This document shows, piece by piece, positions 42,801 through 51,025 of a stretch of DNA of 63,419 bases. Below the pieces are notes generated by a model. It was not told the origin of the DNA. It saw only the letters and a program-made list of their open reading frames with translations, and did not search any database. Source of the DNA: Campylobacterales bacterium. GTDB taxonomy: Bacteria; Campylobacterota; Campylobacteria; Campylobacterales; JALSKU01. The stretch covers positions 1-63,419 of the forward strand of contig JALUBK010000045.1 of the NCBI GenBank assembly GCA_027044945.1. Reading direction: 5' to 3'. Both the position numbers and the translations under genes were made by a program. The number at the start of each line of letters is the position of its first letter. Positions within the stretch are counted from its first letter, which is position 1.

Positions 42801-42995
42801 ATTATAAACTAGATTTACACCCAAAAGAAATTGAATAAGACCAAACCAAAATGTTCCATACACAACACCCCAAGCAGTTTCAGTCCCATAACTACTTTCT
42901 ATAAAAGTTGCTATAGCCGAACTAACAGCAAAAATAAAAAATAGAAAAATAGCACTTTCTATGGAAAAAAATATTTTTTTCAGACTCTTAATCAT
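39825..42995 (-). CDS. ccsBA: Fused cytochrome c biogenesis protein CcsBA (ResB-CcsA)
   Basis: The ~1056-aa membrane protein fuses ResB/CcsB and CcsA, which export haem and attach it to c-type cytochromes (system II). The N-terminal half begins with ResB helices ([20 protein letters not shown]), holds a long periplasmic region and a membrane anchor. The C-terminal half has the CcsA helices with the haem-handling tryptophan motif [21 protein letters not shown]. Fusion proteins of this type are known in Helicobacter and Campylobacter. The frame extends to 43040, but ATG at 42995 has AAGGATGT upstream. A middle section (about 510-750) is periplasmic and of unknown detail. Confidence 0.94.
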   Translation of the reverse strand: [1056 protein letters not shown]

Positions 42996-43115
42996 ATACA
43001 TCCTTTTTAAAAATACTAAGATTTTATCTAAAAAATACAAACAACAATATTAAATTATATATTAATAATGTTTTATAGAATTAATTTTAGAAATATTATG
43101 CAGAAAACATAGAAA

Positions 43116-43206
43116 TGGCGGACAGGGAGGGATTCGAACCCTCGGTACCGTTACCAGTACGCATCCTTAGCAGGGATGTGGTTTCAGCCAACTCACCCAC
43201 CTGTCC
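43116..43206 (-). tRNA. tRNA-Ser (GCT)
   Basis: A 91-nt class II tRNA on the minus strand: acceptor starts GGACAGG, anticodon GCT in CCTGCTAAGG, long variable arm, T-loop TTCGAAT, and encoded CCA. It lies between the AsmA-like gene and ccsBA on the same strand. Confidence 0.95.
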
Positions 43207-43253
43207 AAAAATTAGAATGTGATTATAGTAAAAAATAGATAATATTTTACTTA

Positions 43254-43277
43254 AACAGACCTCAAAAGAGATCTGTT
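43254..43277. terminator. Hairpin after the AsmA-like gene
   Basis: A 10-bp stem (AACAGACCTC at 43254-43263, AAAA loop, GAGATCTGTT at 43268-43277, one G-T pair on the RNA) lies 6 nt after the stop codon at 43283. On the plus strand it is followed by a T-run; on the minus transcript by UUUAAG. It likely ends the hemW-to-asmA operon before tRNA-Ser. Confidence 0.6.
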
Positions 43278-43282
43278 TTTAT

Positions 43283-44755
43283 TTATTTGATTGATCCGTT
43301 ATAAAAAACTTTACATTTTGATGATTTTTTTATTTTAGGAATTACTTTTCCAAATCGGGCAAAAAGTGATTGAGCCATACTTGTTACGACATTTGCAACA
43401 ATCTTTGATTTATTAATTCTTGGATTGCTAAAGGTTCCATTAATTTTTTGAATAAATGTTGCACATCTTTTGCTATTTAAAATTCCGACAGATACATTAA
43501 CAAAACTTTCTCTTGGCAAGTTAATTTTACCCTTTAATGCAATTATATGATTTTTTATCGCAAATGCTACATCTTTAAGTGTCATAATACCATTTTTAAC
43601 AGGAGTATCAATAACGAGTTTTCTTATAGCAGTAGTTCCACCGTTAAAACCTATTGCAGTTTCAACTCCATTAATTCCCTTGCCAGATACTGCTTTTATA
43701 GATCCAGTAAATAAAAATGCTCCAGCATCTTTTAAGTTTATTTTTTTCAAATTATTATAATTATCTACTATTTTATTCAAATCAATCCCTTTTATTCCAA
43801 TATTATTACCCTGAATATATGAAGTTCCAGTGAGGGTTTTTTCAATATTTTTTAAAGAAGTACCTGTCATTGAAAGTTTTATATCTGCTTTTACATATCC
43901 ATCAAGAGAAACTTTTTTATTTTTTATAAAATCTTTTGAAAATTCTTTTAAATCAATCTTAGCAACATGTTCTTCTACTAAAATAAGAGGTTTTTTGTTT
44001 TGCATATTATAAACTAATTTACCCATAACATTAGAATTAAATATTCTAAATTTCATAGGATTTATTATTGCAATTTTATTTTTTATTTTAAAATTTGCAG
44101 AAATATCTGTTAAAAGATATTTGTTATATTTTATATTATTGATAGACAATAATCCTTTTAAAGAAAGTGTTTTAAAAATATCTTTGCCATTTATAGCTAT
44201 ATTGTTAATAGTTAAATTGAGTCCGTTTATTTTAGTTTCCATTTTTGTTTGCATATCTTTATATACAATATTGACATTTTTAATCAAAATTTTATTTACA
44301 TTTATTTTTGATAAATTATTTTTTTTATTGGATTTTGGCTTATTTTCTTTTATATTTTTTTGTGATTTTTTTTCAATCGCAAGATTTAAAACTCCTTTTT
44401 TAGATTTTTCAACAAGCAAATTAATATTAGCAAATTCAATATAATTAATTTTTATTTGTTTATGTAAAAGAGGTATGATTTGCAAAGATATTGCAGCTTT
44501 TTGCACTTTTAACATATTGCCTTTACTAAATCCTTTTGGATTTTTAATTATTATATTTTTTGCACTAAGACCAAACGGAGATAGCGAAAAACCAATCTTA
44601 CCATTTATTTTCAACTCTTTACCAGTAGCTTCATAAACTTTTTGCTCAATCTGAGGCTTATATTTATTTAAATTAAAAGTAAAAATAGCAACAAGCAATG
44701 CTATTATAATTATTGTCATCGCCATAACAGAACTGATAAGTATTTTCTTTCCCAT
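43283..44755 (-). CDS. AsmA family inner-membrane protein
   Basis: The 490-aa protein has one N-terminal membrane helix (about 5-27) and a large periplasmic beta-rich region. The AsmA-type N-terminus is visible (VYEATGKELKINGKIGFSLSPFGLSAKNI) as is the repeated AsmA-like strand pattern and a conserved C-terminal segment (ISGTFSNPRINKSK-like at NGTFSNPRIN). AsmA-like proteins act in envelope lipid homeostasis and outer-membrane assembly. Its exact role here is unknown. It follows pyrF by 2 nt. Confidence 0.85.
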   Translation of the reverse strand: MGKKILISSVMAMTIIIIALLVAIFTFNLNKYKPQIEQKVYEATGKELKINGKIGFSLSPFGLSAKNIIIKNPKGFSKGNMLKVQKAAISLQIIPLLHKQIKINYIEFANINLLVEKSKKGVLNLAIEKKSQKNIKENKPKSNKKNNLSKINVNKILIKNVNIVYKDMQTKMETKINGLNLTINNIAINGKDIFKTLSLKGLLSINNIKYNKYLLTDISANFKIKNKIAIINPMKFRIFNSNVMGKLVYNMQNKKPLILVEEHVAKIDLKEFSKDFIKNKKVSLDGYVKADIKLSMTGTSLKNIEKTLTGTSYIQGNNIGIKGIDLNKIVDNYNNLKKINLKDAGAFLFTGSIKAVSGKGINGVETAIGFNGGTTAIRKLVIDTPVKNGIMTLKDVAFAIKNHIIALKGKINLPRESFVNVSVGILNSKRCATFIQKINGTFSNPRINKSKIVANVVTSMAQSLFARFGKVIPKIKKSSKCKVFYNGSIK

Positions 44756-44757
44756 GT

Positions 44758-45441
44758 TTAAATCCTTTTTAATATCTTTTCAACCGTATATTTTGGATCA
44801 TTTGATCTATATATAGGTCTTCCTATTACGATAAAATCAACTAAATTTTCTTTTGCTATTTCAAGATTTGCTACTCTTTTTTGATCATTGCTTTCTTCTC
44901 CAAATGGTCTGATACCAGGACTTAAAGTTAAAAAATTAGGATTGGTTATCTCTTTTATATTTTTACTTTCATAGGCTGAACAAACAATTCCATCAAGCTT
45001 ACATTCATTTGCTTTTTTAGCAAAAAATAAACTCTTTTTTTCTATCGTAGAGTTATAAATATCTTTAAAATTTTGATTATCAAAACTAGTAAGAACTGAT
45101 ACACCAAGAACTATGGGTCTATTTTTTATATTATTTATTCTTTGCATAACACTTTTCATAGCTTGAGCTCCACTTGTTATATGAATATTAAATATATCTA
45201 TGCCAATTTCTGCTATTTCACTAGCAGCATCTGCCATTGTATTTGGAATATCATAAAGTTTTAAATCCAAAAAAATTTTAAAATTCGAATTAATATTTTT
45301 TAATTCTTGTATTATTTTTTTTCCGTCTCTAATATATGATCTTAACCCAACTTTCAACCAAATATCATAATCTTTTATCATTTTGGCTAATTTTAAATTT
45401 TCTTCAAGAGTGGGTAAATCCAATGCCACACAAAGTTTCAT
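44758..45441 (-). CDS. pyrF: Orotidine 5'-phosphate decarboxylase
   Basis: PyrF makes UMP from OMP, the last step of pyrimidine synthesis. The 227-aa TIM barrel has ALDLPTLEEN at the start, the catalytic Asp-x-Lys-x-x-Asp as DLKLYDIPNT (near 59-68), and SPGIRPFGEESNDQKR plus the phosphate loop FIVIGRPIYRS. It overlaps nusB by 4 nt. Confidence 0.97.
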   Translation of the reverse strand: MKLCVALDLPTLEENLKLAKMIKDYDIWLKVGLRSYIRDGKKIIQELKNINSNFKIFLDLKLYDIPNTMADAASEIAEIGIDIFNIHITSGAQAMKSVMQRINNIKNRPIVLGVSVLTSFDNQNFKDIYNSTIEKKSLFFAKKANECKLDGIVCSAYESKNIKEITNPNFLTLSPGIRPFGEESNDQKRVANLEIAKENLVDFIVIGRPIYRSNDPKYTVEKILKRI

Positions 45442-45860
45442 TTGTCATCCTCTTTTCTACTTTTTAAATCTTTTTGAACTGAGCCTAAAACACCATTTAC
45501 AAATTTTGGAACATTTTCATTTCCAAGTGATTTTGCAAGTTCTATTGCTTCATTTATAGCAACAGCTTGATCTACTTTAGCATTTATCAATTCATAAGTC
45601 CCAAGTCTTAATATAGCTCTTTCTATATGCCCTATTTCATTTATATCCCATGCTTTTAAATGCTTATCTATTTCCTTGTCAAGATTATCAAGATTGACTA
45701 TTACACCTTTCATAAGAGCAAGTGCAAAATCTTTTTGCTTATTTCTTATTTTTTTGTTTTCAAATATCTCATCTTCAAATTTTTCTATCTCCGTATTGCC
45801 CATATCATAAGCATACAACATGGATACAACCGCTTCTCTTACTTGATGTCTTGTTGCCAT
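45438..45860 (-). CDS. nusB: Transcription antitermination factor NusB
   Basis: The 140-aa helical RNA-binding protein acts with NusE in rRNA antitermination. The start at 45860 (MATRHQVREAVVSMLYAYD) has AAAGG upstream and is the canonical N-terminus; the longer frame to 45884 enters ribH. Conserved GVLGSVQKDL closes the protein. It follows ribH by 1 nt and overlaps pyrF. Confidence 0.95.
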   Translation of the reverse strand: MATRHQVREAVVSMLYAYDMGNTEIEKFEDEIFENKKIRNKQKDFALALMKGVIVNLDNLDKEIDKHLKAWDINEIGHIERAILRLGTYELINAKVDQAVAINEAIELAKSLGNENVPKFVNGVLGSVQKDLKSRKEDDK

Positions 45861-45861
45861 T

Positions 45862-46326
45862 TTATATACCTTTGTATAAATCAATCAATTCTACAAGTCC
45901 AGTCATTGCATCAAAACCTTTGTTTCCTGCTTTACTTCCTGCTCTCTCAATCGCTTGTTCTATTGTATCAGTTGTTAAAACACCGAAGGTTACTGGAAAT
46001 TTATATTTTAAAGTTGTAGTAGCTATTCCTTTAGCAGCTTCGGCGGCAACATAATCAAAATGAGGAGTGCTTCCTCTTATAACAGCTCCCAAGCAACAAA
46101 CGCCATCATATTTACCACTTGATAATAATCTATCAAGCGCAAAAGGTATTTCAAAAGCACCAGGAACTAAAATAAGGTCAAGATTTTTTTCATCTCCTCC
46201 ATGCCTTAAAAAAGCATCTTTAGCTCCTTCTGTTAATCTATCTGTTATAATATGATTAAATCTACTATTTATAATAGCAATTTTTACATTTGCATCAAGT
46301 TTTAATTTACCTTCAATTATATTCAT
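45862..46326 (-). CDS. ribH: 6,7-dimethyl-8-ribityllumazine synthase
   Basis: RibH makes lumazine, the penultimate riboflavin precursor. The 154-aa protein has [11 protein letters not shown] near 18-28, the [15 protein letters not shown] segment, [17 protein letters not shown] with the phosphate-binding loop, and [18 protein letters not shown]. Length is typical. ATG at 46326 has AAGGGA upstream; a TTG one codon earlier is also in frame. Confidence 0.96.
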   Translation of the reverse strand: MNIIEGKLKLDANVKIAIINSRFNHIITDRLTEGAKDAFLRHGGDEKNLDLILVPGAFEIPFALDRLLSSGKYDGVCCLGAVIRGSTPHFDYVAAEAAKGIATTTLKYKFPVTFGVLTTDTIEQAIERAGSKAGNKGFDAMTGLVELIDLYKGI

Positions 46327-46363
46327 CAATTATCCCTTATTTTTTAAATATTATACTATAAAA

Positions 46364-47170
46364 TCATTTACAATTATTTAAAGCATCCTGAATGGCAAAT
46401 ATATCTTTTACACATTTTTTAAGTTCATCAAGTTTTAACATATTGGCTCCATCACTCAAAGCAATACTTGGATCAAAATGTGTCTCGAAGAAAAATCCAT
46501 CTACTCCTACTGCTGCTGCGGCTCTACTTAATGGTGCGACGAATTCTCTTTTACCACTGCTTTTTCCGTTAGCTCCTCCTGGCATTTGCACCGAATGAGT
46601 TGCATCAAAAATAACTGGGGCAAATTTTCTCATGATTTCAAGACTTCTCATGTCTACCACCAAATTACCATATCCAAAGCTACTTCCTCTTTCACACAAC
46701 CAAACTTTTGCATCTTTTGAGGTTTGATAATTTGCTGTTTTTATTCCTCTTGTTTTTAAAATTTTTAATATAGAATATTCCATGTCAGAAGGATTCATAA
46801 ATTGTCCTTTTTTTACATTAACAATTTTATCTGTTTTAGCAGCGGCCACTAACAAATCTGTTTGACGACATAAAAATGCTGGAATTTGCAAAACATCAAC
46901 TATTTTTGCAACCTCTTCTACTTGCCAAACTTCATGAACATCTGTTAAGAGTTTATATCCAAATTCATTTTGAACTTCTTTTAAAAGATTTAAGCCATCT
47001 TGAAGGCCCGGACCTCTAAAACTATCCAAGCTTGTTCTGTTGGCTTTATCAAAAGAAGCTTTAAAATAAAAATCTATTCTTTTATCTTCATGAATTTCTT
47101 TCAAGCCTTCAGCAATTCTAAAAAGATTTTCTCTACTTTCTATGACACAAGGTCCTGCAATTAATATCAT
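46364..47170 (-). CDS. kdsA: 3-deoxy-8-phosphooctulonate (KDO-8-P) synthase
   Basis: KdsA condenses arabinose-5-phosphate and PEP to KDO-8-phosphate for lipopolysaccharide. The 268-aa protein has [10 protein letters not shown] at the start, [12 protein letters not shown] near 37-48, the [11 protein letters not shown] segment, [11 protein letters not shown] and the [12 protein letters not shown] metal/PEP region. It lies between queA and ribH with AAGGATGAATA before the ATG. Confidence 0.97.
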   Translation of the reverse strand: MILIAGPCVIESRENLFRIAEGLKEIHEDKRIDFYFKASFDKANRTSLDSFRGPGLQDGLNLLKEVQNEFGYKLLTDVHEVWQVEEVAKIVDVLQIPAFLCRQTDLLVAAAKTDKIVNVKKGQFMNPSDMEYSILKILKTRGIKTANYQTSKDAKVWLCERGSSFGYGNLVVDMRSLEIMRKFAPVIFDATHSVQMPGGANGKSSGKREFVAPLSRAAAAVGVDGFFFETHFDPSIALSDGANMLKLDELKKCVKDIFAIQDALNNCK

Positions 47171-47189
47171 TATTCATCCTTATATATTT

Positions 47190-48215
47190 TTATAAAATCA
47201 ACATAGCATCGCCATAAGAAAAAAACTTATACTCTTTTTTTATAGCTTCATCATATATTTGCAATGCTTTTTCAATACCCATAAAAGAGCTTACCAGCAT
47301 TAATAAAGTTGATTTTGGAAGATGAAAATTGGTAAGAAGATAGTTTACTCTTTTTGGTTTATTTTCAGGATGCAAAAATATATCCGCATGTGATAAAGCT
47401 ATATTTTCTCTTACAAAATATTCTATTGTTCTTGTTACCGTTGTGCCTATGGCTAAAATTTTTTTATCACTTTTTATTATTTTTGCCGTATCATTTGGAA
47501 TCTCATAAAATTCACTATGCATTTTATGATCAAGTATATTTTTACATTCCACAGGTTTAAATGTTCCGGCTCCAACATGTAAAGTAAGATAATAAATTTC
47601 ATAAAGTTTTTTCATTTTTTCAAAAAGTTCATCACTAAAATGCAAAGATGCAGTCGGTGCTGCCACTGCTCCTATATTTTTAGCAAAAAGTGTTTGATAA
47701 TTTGTTTCATCCTCTTTTGTATCTTCTCTTTTGATATATGGAGGAAGAGGAACATGACCTATTTTTTCTAAAATTTTATTCAAATTTACAAAATCCAATA
47801 ATTTATTATTTTTATAAAACTCAATGATTCTCGTTCCATCTTCATTTAATGCAAGAACTTTTGCAATCAAATCATGATCAAAAAATAATTTTTGACCTAC
47901 TCGAATTTTTCCTCTGATATAAACCAAAAAAGAATTATTTTCAAGAGGAGAATTCAATAAAATTTCTATTTTCCCTCCACTTTCTTTTTTGCCAAAAATT
48001 CTAGCTTTGATAACTTTTGTATCATTTAAAATAACCGCTGTATCTTTTGGAATATAATTTAAAATATTATAAAATTTCTCATGAATAATCTTATCTTTTT
48101 TTCTGTCATATATCAAAAGAGAACAATTATCTTTTGGCTCAGCAGGCTTTGATGCTATTAAATGACGAGGCAAAAAATAATCATAACTCTTTATCGACAA
48201 AGGATCTTTTTTCAT
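47190..48215 (-). CDS. queA: S-adenosylmethionine:tRNA ribosyltransferase-isomerase
   Basis: QueA moves the ribosyl part of SAM to preQ1 on tRNA during queuosine synthesis. The 341-aa protein has YDYFLPRHLIASKPAEPKDN, the HVGAGTFKPVE motif and the final TNFHLPKSTLLMLVSSFMG. queC at 54554 serves the same pathway. It follows tatC by 1 nt. Confidence 0.96.
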   Translation of the reverse strand: MKKDPLSIKSYDYFLPRHLIASKPAEPKDNCSLLIYDRKKDKIIHEKFYNILNYIPKDTAVILNDTKVIKARIFGKKESGGKIEILLNSPLENNSFLVYIRGKIRVGQKLFFDHDLIAKVLALNEDGTRIIEFYKNNKLLDFVNLNKILEKIGHVPLPPYIKREDTKEDETNYQTLFAKNIGAVAAPTASLHFSDELFEKMKKLYEIYYLTLHVGAGTFKPVECKNILDHKMHSEFYEIPNDTAKIIKSDKKILAIGTTVTRTIEYFVRENIALSHADIFLHPENKPKRVNYLLTNFHLPKSTLLMLVSSFMGIEKALQIYDEAIKKEYKFFSYGDAMLIL

Positions 48216-48216
48216 T

Positions 48217-48969
48217 TTATTTAGCAGTATCTTTTATATCATTATTTTCTTTTTTTTTGGATTTTTCAGGATTTGCATATTTGGCTACCAAAATAGAAAA
48301 ACCATATAAAAGCAATAATGGTCCTGCCATTAAAAGTTGAGTTAAAGCATCAGGAGGTGTCAAAATAGCTGATACAATAAAAATAATAACTATCGCATAT
48401 CTAAAATAACCTGTAAGTGTTTTATCTGTAATCAAGCCTAACTTTGCTAGAAAAAAAGTAAGAACTGGAAGTTCAAAAGCTATACCAAAACCAAAAAGCA
48501 ATTTTGTAAAAAAACTGACATATTCACCTATGCTAGGCAATGCAGTAAATAGTTTTCCTCCAAAATTTATCAAAAAAGCAAAACCAAATGGAATAACTAC
48601 ATAATAACAAAAAGCTGATCCTACTAAAAACATAATTGTTGCAAAAAAAACGAAAGGAAGGATCATTCTTTTTTCATTTTCGTAAAGACCAGGAGATATA
48701 AAAAGCCATAATTGCCAAAAAATAATAGGTAATGAAACAATAAAAGAAGCAAAAAATGAAACTTTAAGTGCAGTAAAAAGAGCTTCTTGAACTTTTGTAA
48801 ATATAATGCTACTTGCAGACGGCAAAGCATGTTTTAAAGGTTCTACCATCCAAGCCATAATAGGCTCCCAAAAATGAAAACAAACAAAAAACATAACAAT
48901 AATAGTTAGCAAAGATATGCCTAGTCTTTTTCTAAGTTCAGCAATATGTGGTCTTAATTCTTCAAACAT
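48217..48969 (-). CDS. tatC: Sec-independent protein translocase TatC
   Basis: The ~250-aa six-helix membrane protein is the receptor for twin-arginine signal peptides. It starts MFEELRPHIAELRKRL (the conserved N-terminal Glu and basic stretch) and has FWQLWLFISPGLYENEKR, with the characteristic Pro and Glu. ATG at 48969 with AAAGGA upstream is preferred to the longer frame at 48990, which enters tatB. It overlaps tatB by 8 nt. Confidence 0.96.
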   Translation of the reverse strand: MFEELRPHIAELRKRLGISLLTIIVMFFVCFHFWEPIMAWMVEPLKHALPSASSIIFTKVQEALFTALKVSFFASFIVSLPIIFWQLWLFISPGLYENEKRMILPFVFFATIMFLVGSAFCYYVVIPFGFAFLINFGGKLFTALPSIGEYVSFFTKLLFGFGIAFELPVLTFFLAKLGLITDKTLTGYFRYAIVIIFIVSAILTPPDALTQLLMAGPLLLLYGFSILVAKYANPEKSKKKENNDIKDTAK

Positions 48970-49378
48970 TTTTATTTTCCTTTTTTTCAATCTCTTTTGT
49001 TGGTTCTTTTGTTATATTTTCTGAAGATTTTTTATTCTCTTTTTTAGTCAAAGCAGAAGCTTCTTGTATATTTTCTTTTATACTTCCTGTGATATCATTC
49101 GTAGTATTTTTTATCTTTTGAAATTCATCAACATACATAGAACCTCTGACATTTTGAGTTGTTTCTTCTAATTTCTTTTTGTATTCCAATGCTTCAGCTT
49201 TCAAATCTTGTATTTTTAATTCCTGATCAATAGTTTCTTTTGCTTCATTAACAACTTTTTTAAGTGCTTTAAAAATTTTAGCAATTTTTATCATAGCCTC
49301 TGGCAATTTATCTGGTCCCAAAAATATAATACCTATTATCAAGATAACTAAGATCTCTGAAAATCCTATTCCAAACAT
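48962..49378 (-). CDS. tatB: Sec-independent protein translocase TatB
   Basis: The 138-aa protein has an N-terminal membrane helix followed by the family FLGPDKLPEAMIKIAKIFKALKK amphipathic helix (the FGP motif is at 19-22) and a charged Lys/Glu-rich tail. It pairs with TatC in substrate recognition. It follows hemW and comes before tatC. Confidence 0.94.
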   Translation of the reverse strand: MFGIGFSEILVILIIGIIFLGPDKLPEAMIKIAKIFKALKKVVNEAKETIDQELKIQDLKAEALEYKKKLEETTQNVRGSMYVDEFQKIKNTTNDITGSIKENIQEASALTKKENKKSSENITKEPTKEIEKKENKNV

Positions 49379-49424
49379 ATCACAATTCCTAAATTAAATT
49401 TTTCTTATTGTATCTCAATTTTAA

Positions 49425-50480
49425 TTAGCTTAATATAAAAAGAGCAATTTCATCACTCAATAAATAATTATTATTGAAAATTATTCCATTTTCCAATTTT
49501 ATTTTATCCTCATCTATCAATATTTTTATTTTTTCTATCTCTTTAGTATTTAAAATATCTTCATTTATCCCAATATCAGATCTTAATCCTAAAAAAATTT
49601 TTTCTGTTTTTATATTATCATCTGATAATTTTTCTTCTTTCCAGAACAAAGGTTCTTGTATATATTTTTCTATTGTTTTATGAGGATAAAATCTTTTATT
49701 TTTCAAAAAACCGACAGCCCCGGCTCCTAAACCTATATAATCTTTATAACTCCAATATCCTAGATTATGAATTGAGTGATATTTTCCGAAATTTGAAATT
49801 TCATACTGTGTAAATCCTCTTTCTTTAATTTTGTCATAAAACCAAATTTGCTCATCAATATCTTCTTTTGTTTGCTCTTTTGTTTTATAAAACAAAGTTC
49901 CCTTTTCTATGCTTAAATGATAAGTGCTTATATGATTTATAGGAGTAGAAAAGGCTATTTGCAAATCATTTTTTAAAAGTTTTTTATTGTCTATTTTGGT
50001 GCCATGAATCAAATCTAAAGAAATATTTTCAAAACCTGCTGTTTTGGCATTGTTGATAGCATTTATTGCATCTTTTCCAGAATGATTTCTTCCGAGATAT
50101 TTTAATTTTTTTTCATCAAAACTTTGAACTCCAAAACTAATTCTATTAACACCAAGTTCTTTTATATCTTTTATCCAATTCAAATTTGCACTATTTGGAT
50201 TGGCTTCTATTGTTATTTCTATATCGTTTTTTAAATATTTGTTAATAAGATCAAAAAAAGTTTTATACTCCACAGCAGGAATAACAGATGGTGTTCCTCC
50301 TCCTATAAAAACTGTTTCTATCGCTTTTTCTTTAATGTCAAATCTTTTAATTTCAAAAATAAATTGTTTGCAAATTGCTTGTATATATTTTTTTATCAAA
50401 CTTGTTTTATTGATATATGAATTAAAAGAACAATAATGACATTTACTATCACAAAAAGGAATATGAATATAAAGTAACAA
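49425..50480 (-). CDS. hemW: HemW-like radical SAM protein
   Basis: The product is 351 aa from TTG at 50480, which has AAGG six bases upstream. The N-terminus reads LLYIHIPFCDSKCHYCSFNS, so the radical SAM CX3CX2C is Cys10, Cys14, Cys17. The frame runs up to 50558, but that would cross into the divergent rppH. HemW proteins resemble coproporphyrinogen III dehydrogenase but lack its extra Cys and serve as haem chaperones. GGGTPS and ISFGVQSFDEKKLKYLGR support the family. Confidence 0.93.
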   Translation of the reverse strand: MLLYIHIPFCDSKCHYCSFNSYINKTSLIKKYIQAICKQFIFEIKRFDIKEKAIETVFIGGGTPSVIPAVEYKTFFDLINKYLKNDIEITIEANPNSANLNWIKDIKELGVNRISFGVQSFDEKKLKYLGRNHSGKDAINAINNAKTAGFENISLDLIHGTKIDNKKLLKNDLQIAFSTPINHISTYHLSIEKGTLFYKTKEQTKEDIDEQIWFYDKIKERGFTQYEISNFGKYHSIHNLGYWSYKDYIGLGAGAVGFLKNKRFYPHKTIEKYIQEPLFWKEEKLSDDNIKTEKIFLGLRSDIGINEDILNTKEIEKIKILIDEDKIKLENGIIFNNNYLLSDEIALFILS

Positions 50481-50504
50481 ATAAAACCTTAATAATAATT
50501 TTGG

Positions 50505-50514
50505 TAAAATTATA
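50505..50514. promoter_or_regulatory. Overlapping divergent -10 boxes, hemW and rppH
   Basis: A TATAAT hexamer on the minus strand (50514-50509) would start hemW RNA near 50502, and a TAAAAT on the plus strand (50505-50510) could serve rppH. The 63-nt spacer between the two starts has no room for separate regions, so both promoters must overlap. No clear -35 boxes. Confidence 0.4.
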
Positions 50515-50543
50515 ACTATAAAAAATATATAAAGCAAATAAAC

Positions 50544-51017
50544 ATGGAAAATAAACAAAAAAAATACAGACCAAATGTTGCAGCGGTAATTGTTTCTTCA
50601 AAATATCCTCTAACTAGTGAAATTTTTATAGCAAGTAGAAGTGATATAAAAAATAGTTGGCAATTTCCGCAAGGGGGAATAGACGAGGGAGAAACTCCAA
50701 AAGAAGCACTTTTAAGAGAATTGAAAGAAGAAATAGGCACAAATAATATTGAAATATTATCCGAATATCCTGAATGGGTAAGTTATGATTTTCCAAATAT
50801 AGTTGCTAAAAAAATGTATCCTTTTGATGGTCAAATACAAAAATATTTTTTGGTTAGATTAAAAAATGATAAAAAAATTAATCTCAAAACCAAACATTCC
50901 GAATTTGATAAATATAAATTTATTAAATCTAAAGATGCTTTTAAACATATAGTTTATTTCAAAAGACCTATATATAAAAAAGTATTGAAATATTTTAAAA
51001 AAGAGGGATATTTATAA
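50544..51017 (+). CDS. rppH: RNA pyrophosphohydrolase
   Basis: The 157-aa Nudix hydrolase removes pyrophosphate from mRNA 5' ends, starting decay; in Helicobacter and Campylobacter this is the RppH/NudH-type enzyme. The Nudix box spans 44-66 ([17 protein letters not shown] then KEEIGT). It is the first gene of the run rppH-lysC-hobA-holB-folP-queC. Confidence 0.93.
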   Translation: MENKQKKYRPNVAAVIVSSKYPLTSEIFIASRSDIKNSWQFPQGGIDEGETPKEALLRELKEEIGTNNIEILSEYPEWVSYDFPNIVAKKMYPFDGQIQKYFLVRLKNDKKINLKTKHSEFDKYKFIKSKDAFKHIVYFKRPIYKKVLKYFKKEGYL

Positions 51018-51025
51018 GGAGTTTT

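Noticed and set aside
42995-43040. Longer ccsBA start
   Set aside because: The ATG at 42995 has AAGGATGT at suitable spacing and begins the ResB-like segment; upstream codons lack a ribosome site.
50516-50740. Minus-strand frame opposite rppH
   Set aside because: It is a shadow of the Nudix gene with no conserved features, and it crosses the hemW/rppH spacer.
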